Assembly: GCF_907163085.1 (NCBI RefSeq)
Contig: NZ_CAJQTX010000001.1
Span: 575,001-639,000 of the forward strand
Direction of reading: 5' to 3'
DNA from: Candidatus Accumulibacter sp. ACC003
GTDB lineage: Bacteria > Pseudomonadota > Gammaproteobacteria > Burkholderiales > Rhodocyclaceae
DNA length: 64,000 nucleotides
In this document: positions 7,298 through 14,666 of the stretch, one piece after another
Position numbering within the stretch: position 1 is the stretch's first letter
Layout: the number at the start of each line of letters is the position of its first letter
The notes under the pieces: model-generated
The model's input: only the letters and a program-made list of their open reading frames with translations
Told to the model about the DNA's origin: nothing
The model's database searches: none
Position numbers and translations under genes: made by a program

Positions 7298-8647
7298 TCA
7301 CTCCGCCGCTGGCGCGACCGTTGACGGCAGGCCGCCAATCAGGCGGACCTCGCGTTGCGGGAAGGGGATCTGGATGCCGTTCTCGCGGAAGGCTCGCCAG
7401 ATCGCCAGGTTGATCGCCGAGCGGATGCTGCCGGTACCGTTCTCGGGGTCGGTGATCCAGAACAAGAGATCGAGGTTGATGCCGCTATCGGCGAAGGCCA
7501 TCAGCAGCACCTGCGGCGGCGGTTCGCTGAGTACCCGCTGGTGCGCGCGTGCCGCCTCGCCCATCAGGCGCATGGCGATATCGAGGTCGGTGCCGTAGGC
7601 GACCTGGACGCTCAACACGAAGCGCACGCGTGAATCGGTATAGGACTCGTTGCGAACGATGTTCGACACCAGGAACTCGTTGGGGATGATCACCTCGGTG
7701 CCGGTCAGCGTCCGCACCACCGTATAGCGCGCGGTGATCTGCGTCACGACGCCGGTGGTCAGCGGATCGACGGCGATGACGTTGCCGATGCGAATCGACC
7801 GGTCGAGCAGGATGATGAAGCCGCTGACGTAGTTGCTGGCGATCTTCTGCAGGCCGAAACCGAGGCCGACCGCCAGCGCGCCGCTGAAAACCGACAGCGC
7901 GGTGATGTCGATGCCGACGATCGACAGGCTCAGCAGCAGCGCCAGCACCGACAGCACGGCCTTGACCAGGCGGCTGAGGACGACGCGGATGCTGGCGTCG
8001 ATGCGCTCCTTGGCCAACAGCCGGGTCTCGATGATGCCCGAGAGCCAGAGTGCGATCAGGACCGTCAAGACGACCGTCACCAGGCCGGTGAGTATCGTCC
8101 ACAGGTCGAGGTGCTGCTTGCCGACGTTGAAGCTCACCTGCTGCAGCATGTCGATCAGTGGCGTTGCCAGGCCGCTGAGGTGGAGCGCCAGGCCGATCCA
8201 GATGCTGGTGGCGATGAAGCGCTCGGAGGTGGCGAGCAGGCTGCTCGGCGCGAAGGCGTGGTGTACGACGTAGATCACCGTCCTGACCAGCGCCATCGAC
8301 AGCAGCAGCGGCACCGCCAGGTCCATCAGGCTGACAGGCCCAAGCTCCCAATAGCGGAAAGTCTTGCGCAGAATCAGGATCAACAGCAGCGACAGCAGTG
8401 GGAAGGCGAGGCGTTTCAGACTGCCGGTGCCGAAGGCGCGCAGGAGCCCGTGTTCGGCGTTGCTGCGCGCGTACTCCTGGCGTAGCCAGTAGCGCGCCAG
8501 GCCCCAGGCCAGCGCCAGGCAGATGAACAGCGCCAGCACCTGCCAGAGAAAGCCCGGGTCGTGAAGATCGCGCCAGAGGTCAACGAACAAGGACGCGAAG
8601 GTCGCTTTCTGGTCGGCTGTTTCGCTCATCTTGCTGACCTCGCTCAT
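7298..8647 (-). CDS. MscS-family mechanosensitive channel
   Basis: This 449-residue inner-membrane protein has about five or six hydrophobic segments in its N-terminal half and the MscS core after residue 250: GLGFGLQKIASNYVSGF (pore helix), LLDRSIRIGNVI and IPNEFLVSNIVRNESY (beta domain), and a C-terminal alpha/beta domain ending IPFPQREVRLIG. Members open under membrane tension to release solutes. It is the last gene of a probable operon and its ATG overlaps the stop of the RsmB-like gene by four bases. Its own role beyond osmotic protection cannot be told. It is one of three MscS-type genes within 19 kb. Confidence 0.93.
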   Translation of the reverse strand: MSEVSKMSETADQKATFASLFVDLWRDLHDPGFLWQVLALFICLALAWGLARYWLRQEYARSNAEHGLLRAFGTGSLKRLAFPLLSLLLILILRKTFRYWELGPVSLMDLAVPLLLSMALVRTVIYVVHHAFAPSSLLATSERFIATSIWIGLALHLSGLATPLIDMLQQVSFNVGKQHLDLWTILTGLVTVVLTVLIALWLSGIIETRLLAKERIDASIRVVLSRLVKAVLSVLALLLSLSIVGIDITALSVFSGALAVGLGFGLQKIASNYVSGFIILLDRSIRIGNVIAVDPLTTGVVTQITARYTVVRTLTGTEVIIPNEFLVSNIVRNESYTDSRVRFVLSVQVAYGTDLDIAMRLMGEAARAHQRVLSEPPPQVLLMAFADSGINLDLLFWITDPENGTGSIRSAINLAIWRAFRENGIQIPFPQREVRLIGGLPSTVAPAAE

Positions 8648-9906
8648 TGCCGCTCCATGGCCACCGCAAAGAAGGCATCGGTTCCGTGCTGATGCGGAAA
8701 CAGTTGCAGCCGCTCGCCACAGTCGATCGAAATCTCTTGCCGCTGCAGAATCTCATGCGCCGAGCAGACGACAAACTCCGGGTGCTGCGCCAGAAAGGCC
8801 TCGACGATCGCCTCGTTCTCGGCTTCGAGAATGCTGCACGTCGCGTAGACCAGCCGACCACCCTTTTTCACCAGACGCGCCGCCGCCGCCAGAATTGTCG
8901 TCTGCTTGGCGCTTAGCTCGGCGACGCTCGCCGGCGTCTGCCGCCACTTGATGTCGGGATTGCGGCGCAGCGTTCCCAGCCCCGAACACGGCGAATCGAC
9001 CAGCACGCGGTCGAGTTTGCCGGCCAGGCGCTTGATCTTGAGGTCGTTCTCGGATTCGATGCGCGCCGGATGGACGTTCGACAGGCCGGAACGCGCCAGC
9101 CGCGGCTTCATTCGGGCGAGGCGCTTGTCGGCAACGTCGAAGGCATAGAGCCGGCCCTGCGAGCGCATCAGCGCGCCGAGCAGCAACGTCTTGCCACCGG
9201 CGCCGGCGCAAAAGTCGGCGACCATTTCACCGCGTTTGGGCTGCAGCAGGAAGCCCAGCAACTGGCTACCCTCGTCCTGTACCTCGATGCTGCCGTTGAT
9301 GAACAAGGGGTGTTTCGACAACGCCGGTTTGCTCGCCAGGCGGATGCCCAGCGGCGAATAGGGGCACGGCGCCGCCGCCAGCCCTTCGCCCTGCAGTCGG
9401 GCCAGTACCTCGTCGCGGCCGGCCTTCAGCGAGTTTACGCGCAGGTCGAGCGGCGCCGGCTGATTCAGGGCGGTGGCGAGTGCCTCGACTTGATCAGTGG
9501 CGAAGCGCGCCGCCAGCAACTCGTACAGCCAGTCGGGCAGATCGAGGCGAACCGCCGGCGGCAGTTCGCTGACCGGCAGCGCCTTGGCCTGCGCCAGCCA
9601 GTGCCCCTCGGCCTCGGTCAGGACGACCTCGAGCTCGCGCCGATTCATTCCCTGCAGGCACGCCAGCGCCGCCAGCAGCAGGCGCCGCGAGGTCAGCTCG
9701 CCGGCGCAGCGCGCCGACAGCGAACGCTTGCGGCGCAAGACGCTGAACACCGTTTCGGCGATGAAGCCGCGGTCGCCATGGCCGAGTTCGCGATGCTGGC
9801 GAAAGTAGTGCGAAACGACCAGGTCGGCCGGAAAGGTCGAGCGCAGCAGTTCGCCGAGCAGCGCCTGCGCATGATGAAAAAGGGCGGGACTAAAACGCGT
9901 GCGCAT
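8644..9906 (-). CDS. RsmB-like rRNA cytosine-C5 methyltransferase
   Basis: This is a 420-residue SAM-dependent RNA m5C methyltransferase of the RsmB/NOP2 group. A NusB-like helical N-terminal part (about 1-150, with HYFRQHRELGHGDRGF) precedes the Rossmann domain. SAM-binding DFCAGAGGKTLLLGALM and both catalytic cysteines (DSPCSGLGTLRRNPDIKW and LVYATCS) are present. The target is most likely 16S rRNA, but the motif DSPCSGLG differs from the DAPCS form of classical RsmB, so the exact base is uncertain. It follows the DUF3108 gene with a gap of three bases and overlaps the mscS start. Confidence 0.9.
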   Translation of the reverse strand: MRTRFSPALFHHAQALLGELLRSTFPADLVVSHYFRQHRELGHGDRGFIAETVFSVLRRKRSLSARCAGELTSRRLLLAALACLQGMNRRELEVVLTEAEGHWLAQAKALPVSELPPAVRLDLPDWLYELLAARFATDQVEALATALNQPAPLDLRVNSLKAGRDEVLARLQGEGLAAAPCPYSPLGIRLASKPALSKHPLFINGSIEVQDEGSQLLGFLLQPKRGEMVADFCAGAGGKTLLLGALMRSQGRLYAFDVADKRLARMKPRLARSGLSNVHPARIESENDLKIKRLAGKLDRVLVDSPCSGLGTLRRNPDIKWRQTPASVAELSAKQTTILAAAARLVKKGGRLVYATCSILEAENEAIVEAFLAQHPEFVVCSAHEILQRQEISIDCGERLQLFPHQHGTDAFFAVAMERQ

Positions 9907-9909
9907 GGT

Positions 9910-10965
9910 TCAGGGTTCCTGGTTCGGGTTCTGGTGCAGCTCGATGGCTGTCGCCGTCTGGACGTAGACGGCGCCATCGCGGTCGACATACTGGATCTTC
10001 ACCGGCAGCAGCGAGCGATCGTAAGCCAGCCACAGTTCGGTCGTTGAAACACCCGGCGCGCGCAGGTGCAGCGCGCGGAAGTTGCCGGCGGGCGTCTCGA
10101 GGTCTTCGTCGCCGACGACTTCGATGCGGTATTGCCCGTACTTCTTGCCGGTGGCGACTGGCAAGACGCTGCCGCTGACCAGATCGGGGCGCAAAGCCAA
10201 CTGGTAATGAAACGACAGCAGGTCCTGCGTGCCTGGGAGCAAGGGCTGCGCTGGCCGATTGCCGACACGAAGCAGCATCTGCTGCCAGTCGAAGTCGGCG
10301 TGCTCACCGGTCTCGACGCCCTTGCGGCGGGTGACGAAGCGCTCGGGCACCAGGCCGGCCGGAGTGACGCGGCCGCGGCTCTCGAGTTCGATGCGCAGCG
10401 GCTTGAACAGCGCCACCAGGCCGCTGGTTTCGGTGACCGCGGTGATTCGGTAGGCGCCATCGGCGATTTCCCAGTCGTGCGTCGCCCGGCCGATCTCGAA
10501 GCCCTGCTCACCGCGGTCGACGCGGTAGCTGATCTTGCCGCGCGCCGGCATCAGCAAGGCGGCGGCGGGTGGCGCCGGCGCTGGCAACTGCTCGGCGGCT
10601 GACTCCCCCGTCGCTGCTTGTTCCGGCAGCGTCGGCTCGCCGACGGGAGCTGGCGCAGGCAGCGCTGCCGGGACCAGCGTTGGCGAATCGGCTACGCTGA
10701 GCACCGGCCTTGGGCTCGCTGCTGGCTGCGGCTGGCGCTTCTTGCTGCGGATCCTGGCCGCTTTGGCGACCGGTTTTGGCGGCGAATGCAGTGGTGCCGC
10801 GAGTGGCGCCTGTGGCGGCCGCTCGCGGGGCGGTGGCGGCTGCAATTCTGCCAGCAGGGGAGGTAACGGCTCGCTGGCGGTCGACAAGTCGAAATCAGGA
10901 CCAAAAAGAAGCAGAGCGTGCATCCCGAGCGACGCGGCGAAAGCGATGATCAGGACGATGGGCAT
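9910..10965 (-). CDS. DUF3108 envelope protein with Pro-rich linker
   Basis: This 351-residue protein is anchored by an N-terminal hydrophobic segment (about 3-23). A long Pro/Ala/Lys-rich linker (about 35-150, with KKRQPQPAASPRP) follows, and then a globular DUF3108 domain to the C-terminus. The layout is TonB-like: an inner-membrane anchor, a periplasm-spanning linker and a periplasmic domain. Its function is unknown. The place between purN and an RsmB-like gene is common in betaproteobacteria. It starts about 20 bases after purN ends. No catalytic motif is apparent. Confidence 0.85.
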   Translation of the reverse strand: MPIVLIIAFAASLGMHALLLFGPDFDLSTASEPLPPLLAELQPPPPRERPPQAPLAAPLHSPPKPVAKAARIRSKKRQPQPAASPRPVLSVADSPTLVPAALPAPAPVGEPTLPEQAATGESAAEQLPAPAPPAAALLMPARGKISYRVDRGEQGFEIGRATHDWEIADGAYRITAVTETSGLVALFKPLRIELESRGRVTPAGLVPERFVTRRKGVETGEHADFDWQQMLLRVGNRPAQPLLPGTQDLLSFHYQLALRPDLVSGSVLPVATGKKYGQYRIEVVGDEDLETPAGNFRALHLRAPGVSTTELWLAYDRSLLPVKIQYVDRDGAVYVQTATAIELHQNPNQEP

Positions 10966-10985
10966 CGGCTGGCCGGCTTGGCGAC

Positions 10986-11639
10986 TCAGCCTCCGGCCGC
11001 TTGCGGAGCGATCAGCGCCGCGGCGCCATCCTGCGGCGAGTCGAAGACGACGCGTCCGTCGGCCAGGCGCAGGCGCGCTTCGGCAAACCAGCGAACGGCC
11101 AGTGGATAAACGCGATGCTCCTGCGCCAGGACGCGCGCGGCCAGCGTCGCTTCGTCGTCGCCGTCGAGGACCGGCACCGCGGCCTGGACGACGATCGGTC
11201 CGTGATCGAGATCGGGGGTCACGAAATGGACCGTGCAGCCGTGAATTCGCAGGCCCTCGGCGAGCGCCCGGCGGTGCGTGTGCAGCCCTGGAAAGCTCGG
11301 CAAAAGCGAGGGATGGATGTTCAGCAGTCGTCCCTGGTAGTGACGGACAAAAGCTTCGCCGAGAATGCGCATGAAGCCGGCGAGCACCACCAGGTCTGGC
11401 GCAAAGTGGTCGATGGCGGCGGCCATCGCCGTGTCGAATTCTTCGCGGCTGGCAAACTGGCGGTGGTCGACCACCGCGGTCGGCACGCCGCAGGCACTGG
11501 CGGTATTGAGTCCGCTGGCGTCGGGGCGGTTGGCGAGAACGCCGACGATGTGCGCCGGCAGCGCTCCCGAGTCAGCGGCAGCGAGCAGCGACGCCATGTT
11601 GCTGCCGCGTCCCGAGATCAGGATGACGACGCGGATCAT
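10986..11639 (-). CDS. purN: Phosphoribosylglycinamide formyltransferase PurN
   Basis: PurN transfers a formyl group from 10-formyl-tetrahydrofolate to GAR, the third step of purine synthesis. The 217-residue protein has the N-terminal ISGRGSN loop (residues 8-14), the folate and catalytic region LAGFMRILG and LLNIHPSLLPSFPG (Asn107, His109), and HFVTPDLDHGPIVVQ with the catalytic Asp. The frame is open well upstream within dedA, but MIRVV is the conserved start, and ATGA here overlaps the dedA stop by four bases. It is part of the operon dedA-purN-DUF3108-RsmB-mscS. Confidence 0.96.
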   Translation of the reverse strand: MIRVVILISGRGSNMASLLAAADSGALPAHIVGVLANRPDASGLNTASACGVPTAVVDHRQFASREEFDTAMAAAIDHFAPDLVVLAGFMRILGEAFVRHYQGRLLNIHPSLLPSFPGLHTHRRALAEGLRIHGCTVHFVTPDLDHGPIVVQAAVPVLDGDDEATLAARVLAQEHRVYPLAVRWFAEARLRLADGRVVFDSPQDGAAALIAPQAAGG

Positions 11640-12277
11640 GCCTCGGACCGGCGGTGCTGCAACCAGCCGACGAACAGCGGCAGCAGCGAAATGACGATGA
11701 TCGCGACGATCACCAGCGTCAGGTTTTTCTGAATCCACGGCATATTGCCGAACCAGTAGCCGAGCAGCGTCAGCGAGCCGACCCACGACACGCCGCCGAT
11801 CAGGTTGAAGAAGGTGAAACGCGCGTAAGTCATTGCGCCAATTCCGGCGACGAAGGGCGCGAAGGTGCGAAACAGCGGCAGGAAACGCGACATGATCAGC
11901 GTCTTGCCGCCGTGCTTCTCGTAAAAGGCGTGCGTCTTGTCGAGCGCCGCCTTGTTGAAGAAGCGCGATTGTTCCCAGTGGAAGACCTTGGGCCCGAGAT
12001 AGCGGCCAATCTGGTAGTTGAGCATATTGCCGAGGACCGCCGCGGCCATCAGGACGATCAGCAGGATGCCGATCTCCATGCCACCGAGCGCCGCCAGCGC
12101 GCCAGCGACGAAAAGCAGCGAGTCGCCGGGCAGGAAGGGCGTGACGACGAAACCCGTCTCGCTGAAGATGATCACGAAGAGGATCGCGTAGATCCACGAC
12201 CCGTATTGCTGGACCAGCATGGCCAGGTGCTTGTCGAGATGCAGGACAATGTCGATGAAATAAGTCAGGTATTCCAT
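11636..12277 (-). CDS. DedA-family membrane protein
   Basis: This is a 213-residue inner-membrane protein of the DedA/SNARE-associated family, now seen as flippase-like undecaprenyl phosphate or phospholipid transporters. Family signatures are visible: ETGFVVTPFLPGDSLLF (about 40-56), GNMLNYQIGRYLGPK and the basic motif MSRFLPLFRTFAPFVAG (about 129-145). About five hydrophobic segments end with a short basic tail, HRRSEA. It is first in the minus-strand operon and is translationally coupled to purN. The specific lipid is not predictable here. Confidence 0.95.
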   Translation of the reverse strand: MEYLTYFIDIVLHLDKHLAMLVQQYGSWIYAILFVIIFSETGFVVTPFLPGDSLLFVAGALAALGGMEIGILLIVLMAAAVLGNMLNYQIGRYLGPKVFHWEQSRFFNKAALDKTHAFYEKHGGKTLIMSRFLPLFRTFAPFVAGIGAMTYARFTFFNLIGGVSWVGSLTLLGYWFGNMPWIQKNLTLVIVAIIVISLLPLFVGWLQHRRSEA

Positions 12278-12484
12278 GGGCGGGAGAATGGCGGGAAGAT
12301 TATGGAAGAGGCCAGCGAGCAGCCAGGGAGAAGCGAGGCCAGCCGGCTAGAGCCAGGCGCAGGCAGGCGTAAGGCGCGATTCTACCGGAAGCACGGCCGC
12401 CTCGCTGCCCTGCTTGCCGCGCCGCGCCATGCGCGGCTTGGCGACGGTCCGGCGAAGTTCGCTACGCAGGCCGCGGCGGCCGCT

Positions 12485-13360
12485 TCAGTACGGGCGCCGC
12501 TCGCCCGGCGGCCGCGTCTTGAAGCGGCGATGGACCCAGTAGTACTGCTCGGGCATGGTCCGTACGGCGGCCTCGATCCAGGCGTTCATGCGCCGCGTAT
12601 CGGCCTCGACGTCGTCGCTCGGGAAGTTGGCCCACGGCTCGCCGACCTCGACCGCGTAGCCCTGGCCAGCGGGCAGGATGCGCGTCACGCAGGGAACGAC
12701 GGTCGCGCCGGCGAGCCGCGCCAGCCGCGACAGGCCCGGGATGGTCGCCGCCTGGACGCCGAAAAAAGGGACGAAGATCGAATCCTTGCCGCCGAAATCC
12801 ATGTCCGGCAGGTAGTACAGCGGTCGACCCGCCTTCATCGCCCGGACGCTGGCACGCACGCTCTCCTGGCGCGAGAGCAGCAGTTGATCGCCAAAGCGCT
12901 GGCGACCGCCGAGCAACAGGGCGTCGAAGACCGGGTCCGACTGCACGGCGTAGATGCTCGCGCAGTCAAAGCGCATGGCGATCGCCGCGCCGCCGGCGTC
13001 GAGGCCAAGAAAATGCGGCGTCAGCATCAGCACCGGCCGACCGGCGTCGACCAGCGCGCGCAGCCGCTCTTCGCCGTTGACCTGCAGCAGCGGCGACAGC
13101 CGCTGCGGACTCGCCCACCACAGCAGCGAACGCTCGAGCATGCTGCGACCGAGAACCTTGAAATGTTCCTTCGCCAGGCGCCGCCGCTGGGCGTCGTCGA
13201 GTTCAGGGAAACACAGGCGCAGATTGACCAGCACGATATGCCGGCGCCTGCCAGCCAGCGCGAACAGCGTGCGACCCAGGCCCTGGCCGAGCCAAGCCAG
13301 CACCGACAAGGGCAGGAAATGCAGCAGCCACAGGAAGGCGACGAGCAAGCGCCTCAGCAT
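12485..13360 (-). CDS. Lipid A biosynthesis type acyltransferase (LpxL/HtrB family)
   Basis: This 291-residue inner-membrane acyltransferase transfers a secondary acyl chain in lipid A, or in related glycolipids. An N-terminal membrane helix (about 5-30) is followed by the family core. The catalytic motif is LMLTPHFLGLDAG (an H-x4-D type box), then SRQESVRASVRAMKAGRPLYYLPDMDFGGKDS and VPFFGVQAATIPGLSRLARLAGATVVP. The C-terminus has the usual YYWVHRRFKTRPPGE. It stands alone, 200 bases from dedA. LpxL and LpxM cannot be told apart here. Confidence 0.92.
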   Translation of the reverse strand: MLRRLLVAFLWLLHFLPLSVLAWLGQGLGRTLFALAGRRRHIVLVNLRLCFPELDDAQRRRLAKEHFKVLGRSMLERSLLWWASPQRLSPLLQVNGEERLRALVDAGRPVLMLTPHFLGLDAGGAAIAMRFDCASIYAVQSDPVFDALLLGGRQRFGDQLLLSRQESVRASVRAMKAGRPLYYLPDMDFGGKDSIFVPFFGVQAATIPGLSRLARLAGATVVPCVTRILPAGQGYAVEVGEPWANFPSDDVEADTRRMNAWIEAAVRTMPEQYYWVHRRFKTRPPGERRPY

Positions 13361-13771
13361 GGGCTGGCAGCTCGCGTCCGCGCCGTCGGGCGCTGGCGGT
13401 CTTGAGAAAGTTGGGTCATGGCGGGGCGGTGACGCAGCGGGTCGCCGGGCAGGTCGGCAAGCGCCGTGGCGCAGTCGAGGAGTTGAAAGTGAGGGGAGGG
13501 GGCAAGGCGGCGTATTGTACTTTCATTCGATTGCCGGCCATGCCGTTTTCCGGGCGGCGACCTTTACTCGATCGGCAAGCCTTGGCGCTCAAGCCGCAAC
13601 GCGATGCGGTCATGGTCTCTGTCCCGTCAGCAAGAGGATGTGGGCTTGCGCTGGATCCCGTCCTTGCCAACGAAGTGACGGCGGTGGTGGTGGCGACGGT
13701 GGTATGCCATTGGCCGCCAGCTGAGGTCGCCTGCTGGCGGCTTGGCGGCGACACGCATCACCGGTGTACAT
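13361..13771. other. Intergenic region upstream of the acyltransferase gene; no gene supported
   Basis: Plus-strand frames of up to 120 codons exist here, but they have no ribosome site, no family signature and erratic composition, so I do not call them. The region presumably holds the acyltransferase promoter. It ends in the terminator of the PEP-CTERM gene. Confidence 0.4.
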
Positions 13772-13795
13772 AAAAAAAGCCCGCCGAAGCGGGCT
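13772..13795 (-). terminator. Intrinsic terminator of the CHRD/PEP-CTERM gene
   Basis: On the minus strand a 7-bp perfect stem, AGCCCGC/GCGGGCT with loop TTCG, is followed by seven T residues. It lies about 20 bases after the stop codon of the CHRD gene and points away from it. Confidence 0.9.
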
Positions 13796-13813
13796 CCTTG
13801 TTCGTTGTTGCGA

Positions 13814-14404
13814 CTACACGATTCTACGGCGGCCGAGTGCGAGTCCGACCAGGCCAAGGCCGATCAGGGCGATGCTGGCAGGCTCTGGAACCTGCTGGAG
13901 AAAACCGCGAATCTCGCCACCGCCGAAAACCGATGTGTGGATGTTGAAATACGACTTGCCCTGCGCCATGCCTGCGAACAGGGCCGTCTCTGCCGCAGCC
14001 GTCGTCCCGCCATTGGCCGTGATGAACGCGGCGTTGTACGAGGTAGCCAGCATCATGTCGAAGGTCTTGTCATAGAGCCCGCTCATGACGCCCGCGGGGA
14101 AATCAAGAAACGTCGGTGTGCGGGTGGCTACTCCGGCGGTCCCGACCATGGCGGTTGTCGTGCAGCAGTGAATGTGCGCCGCGGTCGTAGTGCCGGTCAG
14201 GCCGGAAAACGTCGCCTCTACTCGCATGCTGTGCAGTACGTCATCATAGGTCACGATGGCGCTGCCGAATCCGGGCGATGCATTGGGCAGAGCCTCGTTC
14301 GCGCCATTGAGATCGGCGTGATAGGTGATGATTGTCGCCTGCGCGACAGGAGCGGCGACGAGGATCGCAGCGGCCATCGTCAGAGCACAAACTGAACGTT
14401 TCAT
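13814..14404 (-). CDS. CHRD-domain protein with PEP-CTERM sorting signal
   Basis: This is an exported protein of 196 residues. A signal peptide covers about 1-23 (VAAPVAQA). A single CHRD domain follows, with YHADLNGANEALPNASPG near its start, the AAHIHCC strand and SYFNIHTSVFGGGEIRG near its end. The C-terminus is a PEP-CTERM signal: VPEPASIALIGL, a membrane span and the basic tail GRRRIV. Such proteins are sorted by exosortase and cut or anchored at the surface, often in exopolysaccharide producers. No exosortase is in the window. Two adjacent cysteines in HIHCCTT are unusual for the CHRD core. The ligand is unknown. Confidence 0.9.
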   Translation of the reverse strand: MKRSVCALTMAAAILVAAPVAQATIITYHADLNGANEALPNASPGFGSAIVTYDDVLHSMRVEATFSGLTGTTTAAHIHCCTTTAMVGTAGVATRTPTFLDFPAGVMSGLYDKTFDMMLATSYNAAFITANGGTTAAAETALFAGMAQGKSYFNIHTSVFGGGEIRGFLQQVPEPASIALIGLGLVGLALGRRRIV

Positions 14405-14559
14405 GGGGTCTCCCGTTGTTCATTGAGCAAAGTTCGAATGTTCGACTGCGCGGCTATCGGCGTTCGCATCGGCAGCAGCGCCAATTGGCGGCAAGCACAA
14501 AACGGGCCCGCGAGCTCTGCACTAATCGAATCAATGGCTTGCAAAGCTTCCGAGATACC

Positions 14560-14590
14560 CACTATGGGTATAGTGTAAAATTTGTCGACA
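14560..14590. promoter_or_regulatory. Palindromic element upstream of the PEP-CTERM gene
   Basis: Two interlocked inverted repeats, ATACCC-ACTAT-GGGTAT and CACTAT-GGGT-ATAGTG (14555-14575), run directly into TGTAAAATTTGTCGACA (14574-14590), which contains the palindrome TGTCGACA. The block is about 160 bases before the CHRD gene start. The last piece resembles, from memory, the upstream element described for PEP-CTERM genes controlled by the PrsK/PrsR system. No clear sigma-54 -24/-12 pair was found, so the assignment is tentative. Confidence 0.35.
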
Positions 14591-14666
14591 GTGTTACGCG
14601 TTTGCCGCGCGTCGGTACGGGATGGTCTCGATCGGGCGCGAGCACAAAGCCTTGGCCACCGCTGAT

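Noticed and set aside
10986-12197. A 403-codon version of purN reading through dedA
   Set aside because: The conserved PurN start is MIRVV at 11639 and the upstream part is the dedA gene in another frame.
13402-13773. Plus-strand 123-codon frame upstream of the PEP-CTERM terminator
   Set aside because: No ribosome site, no conserved motif, and composition unlike a protein; it runs into the terminator hairpin.
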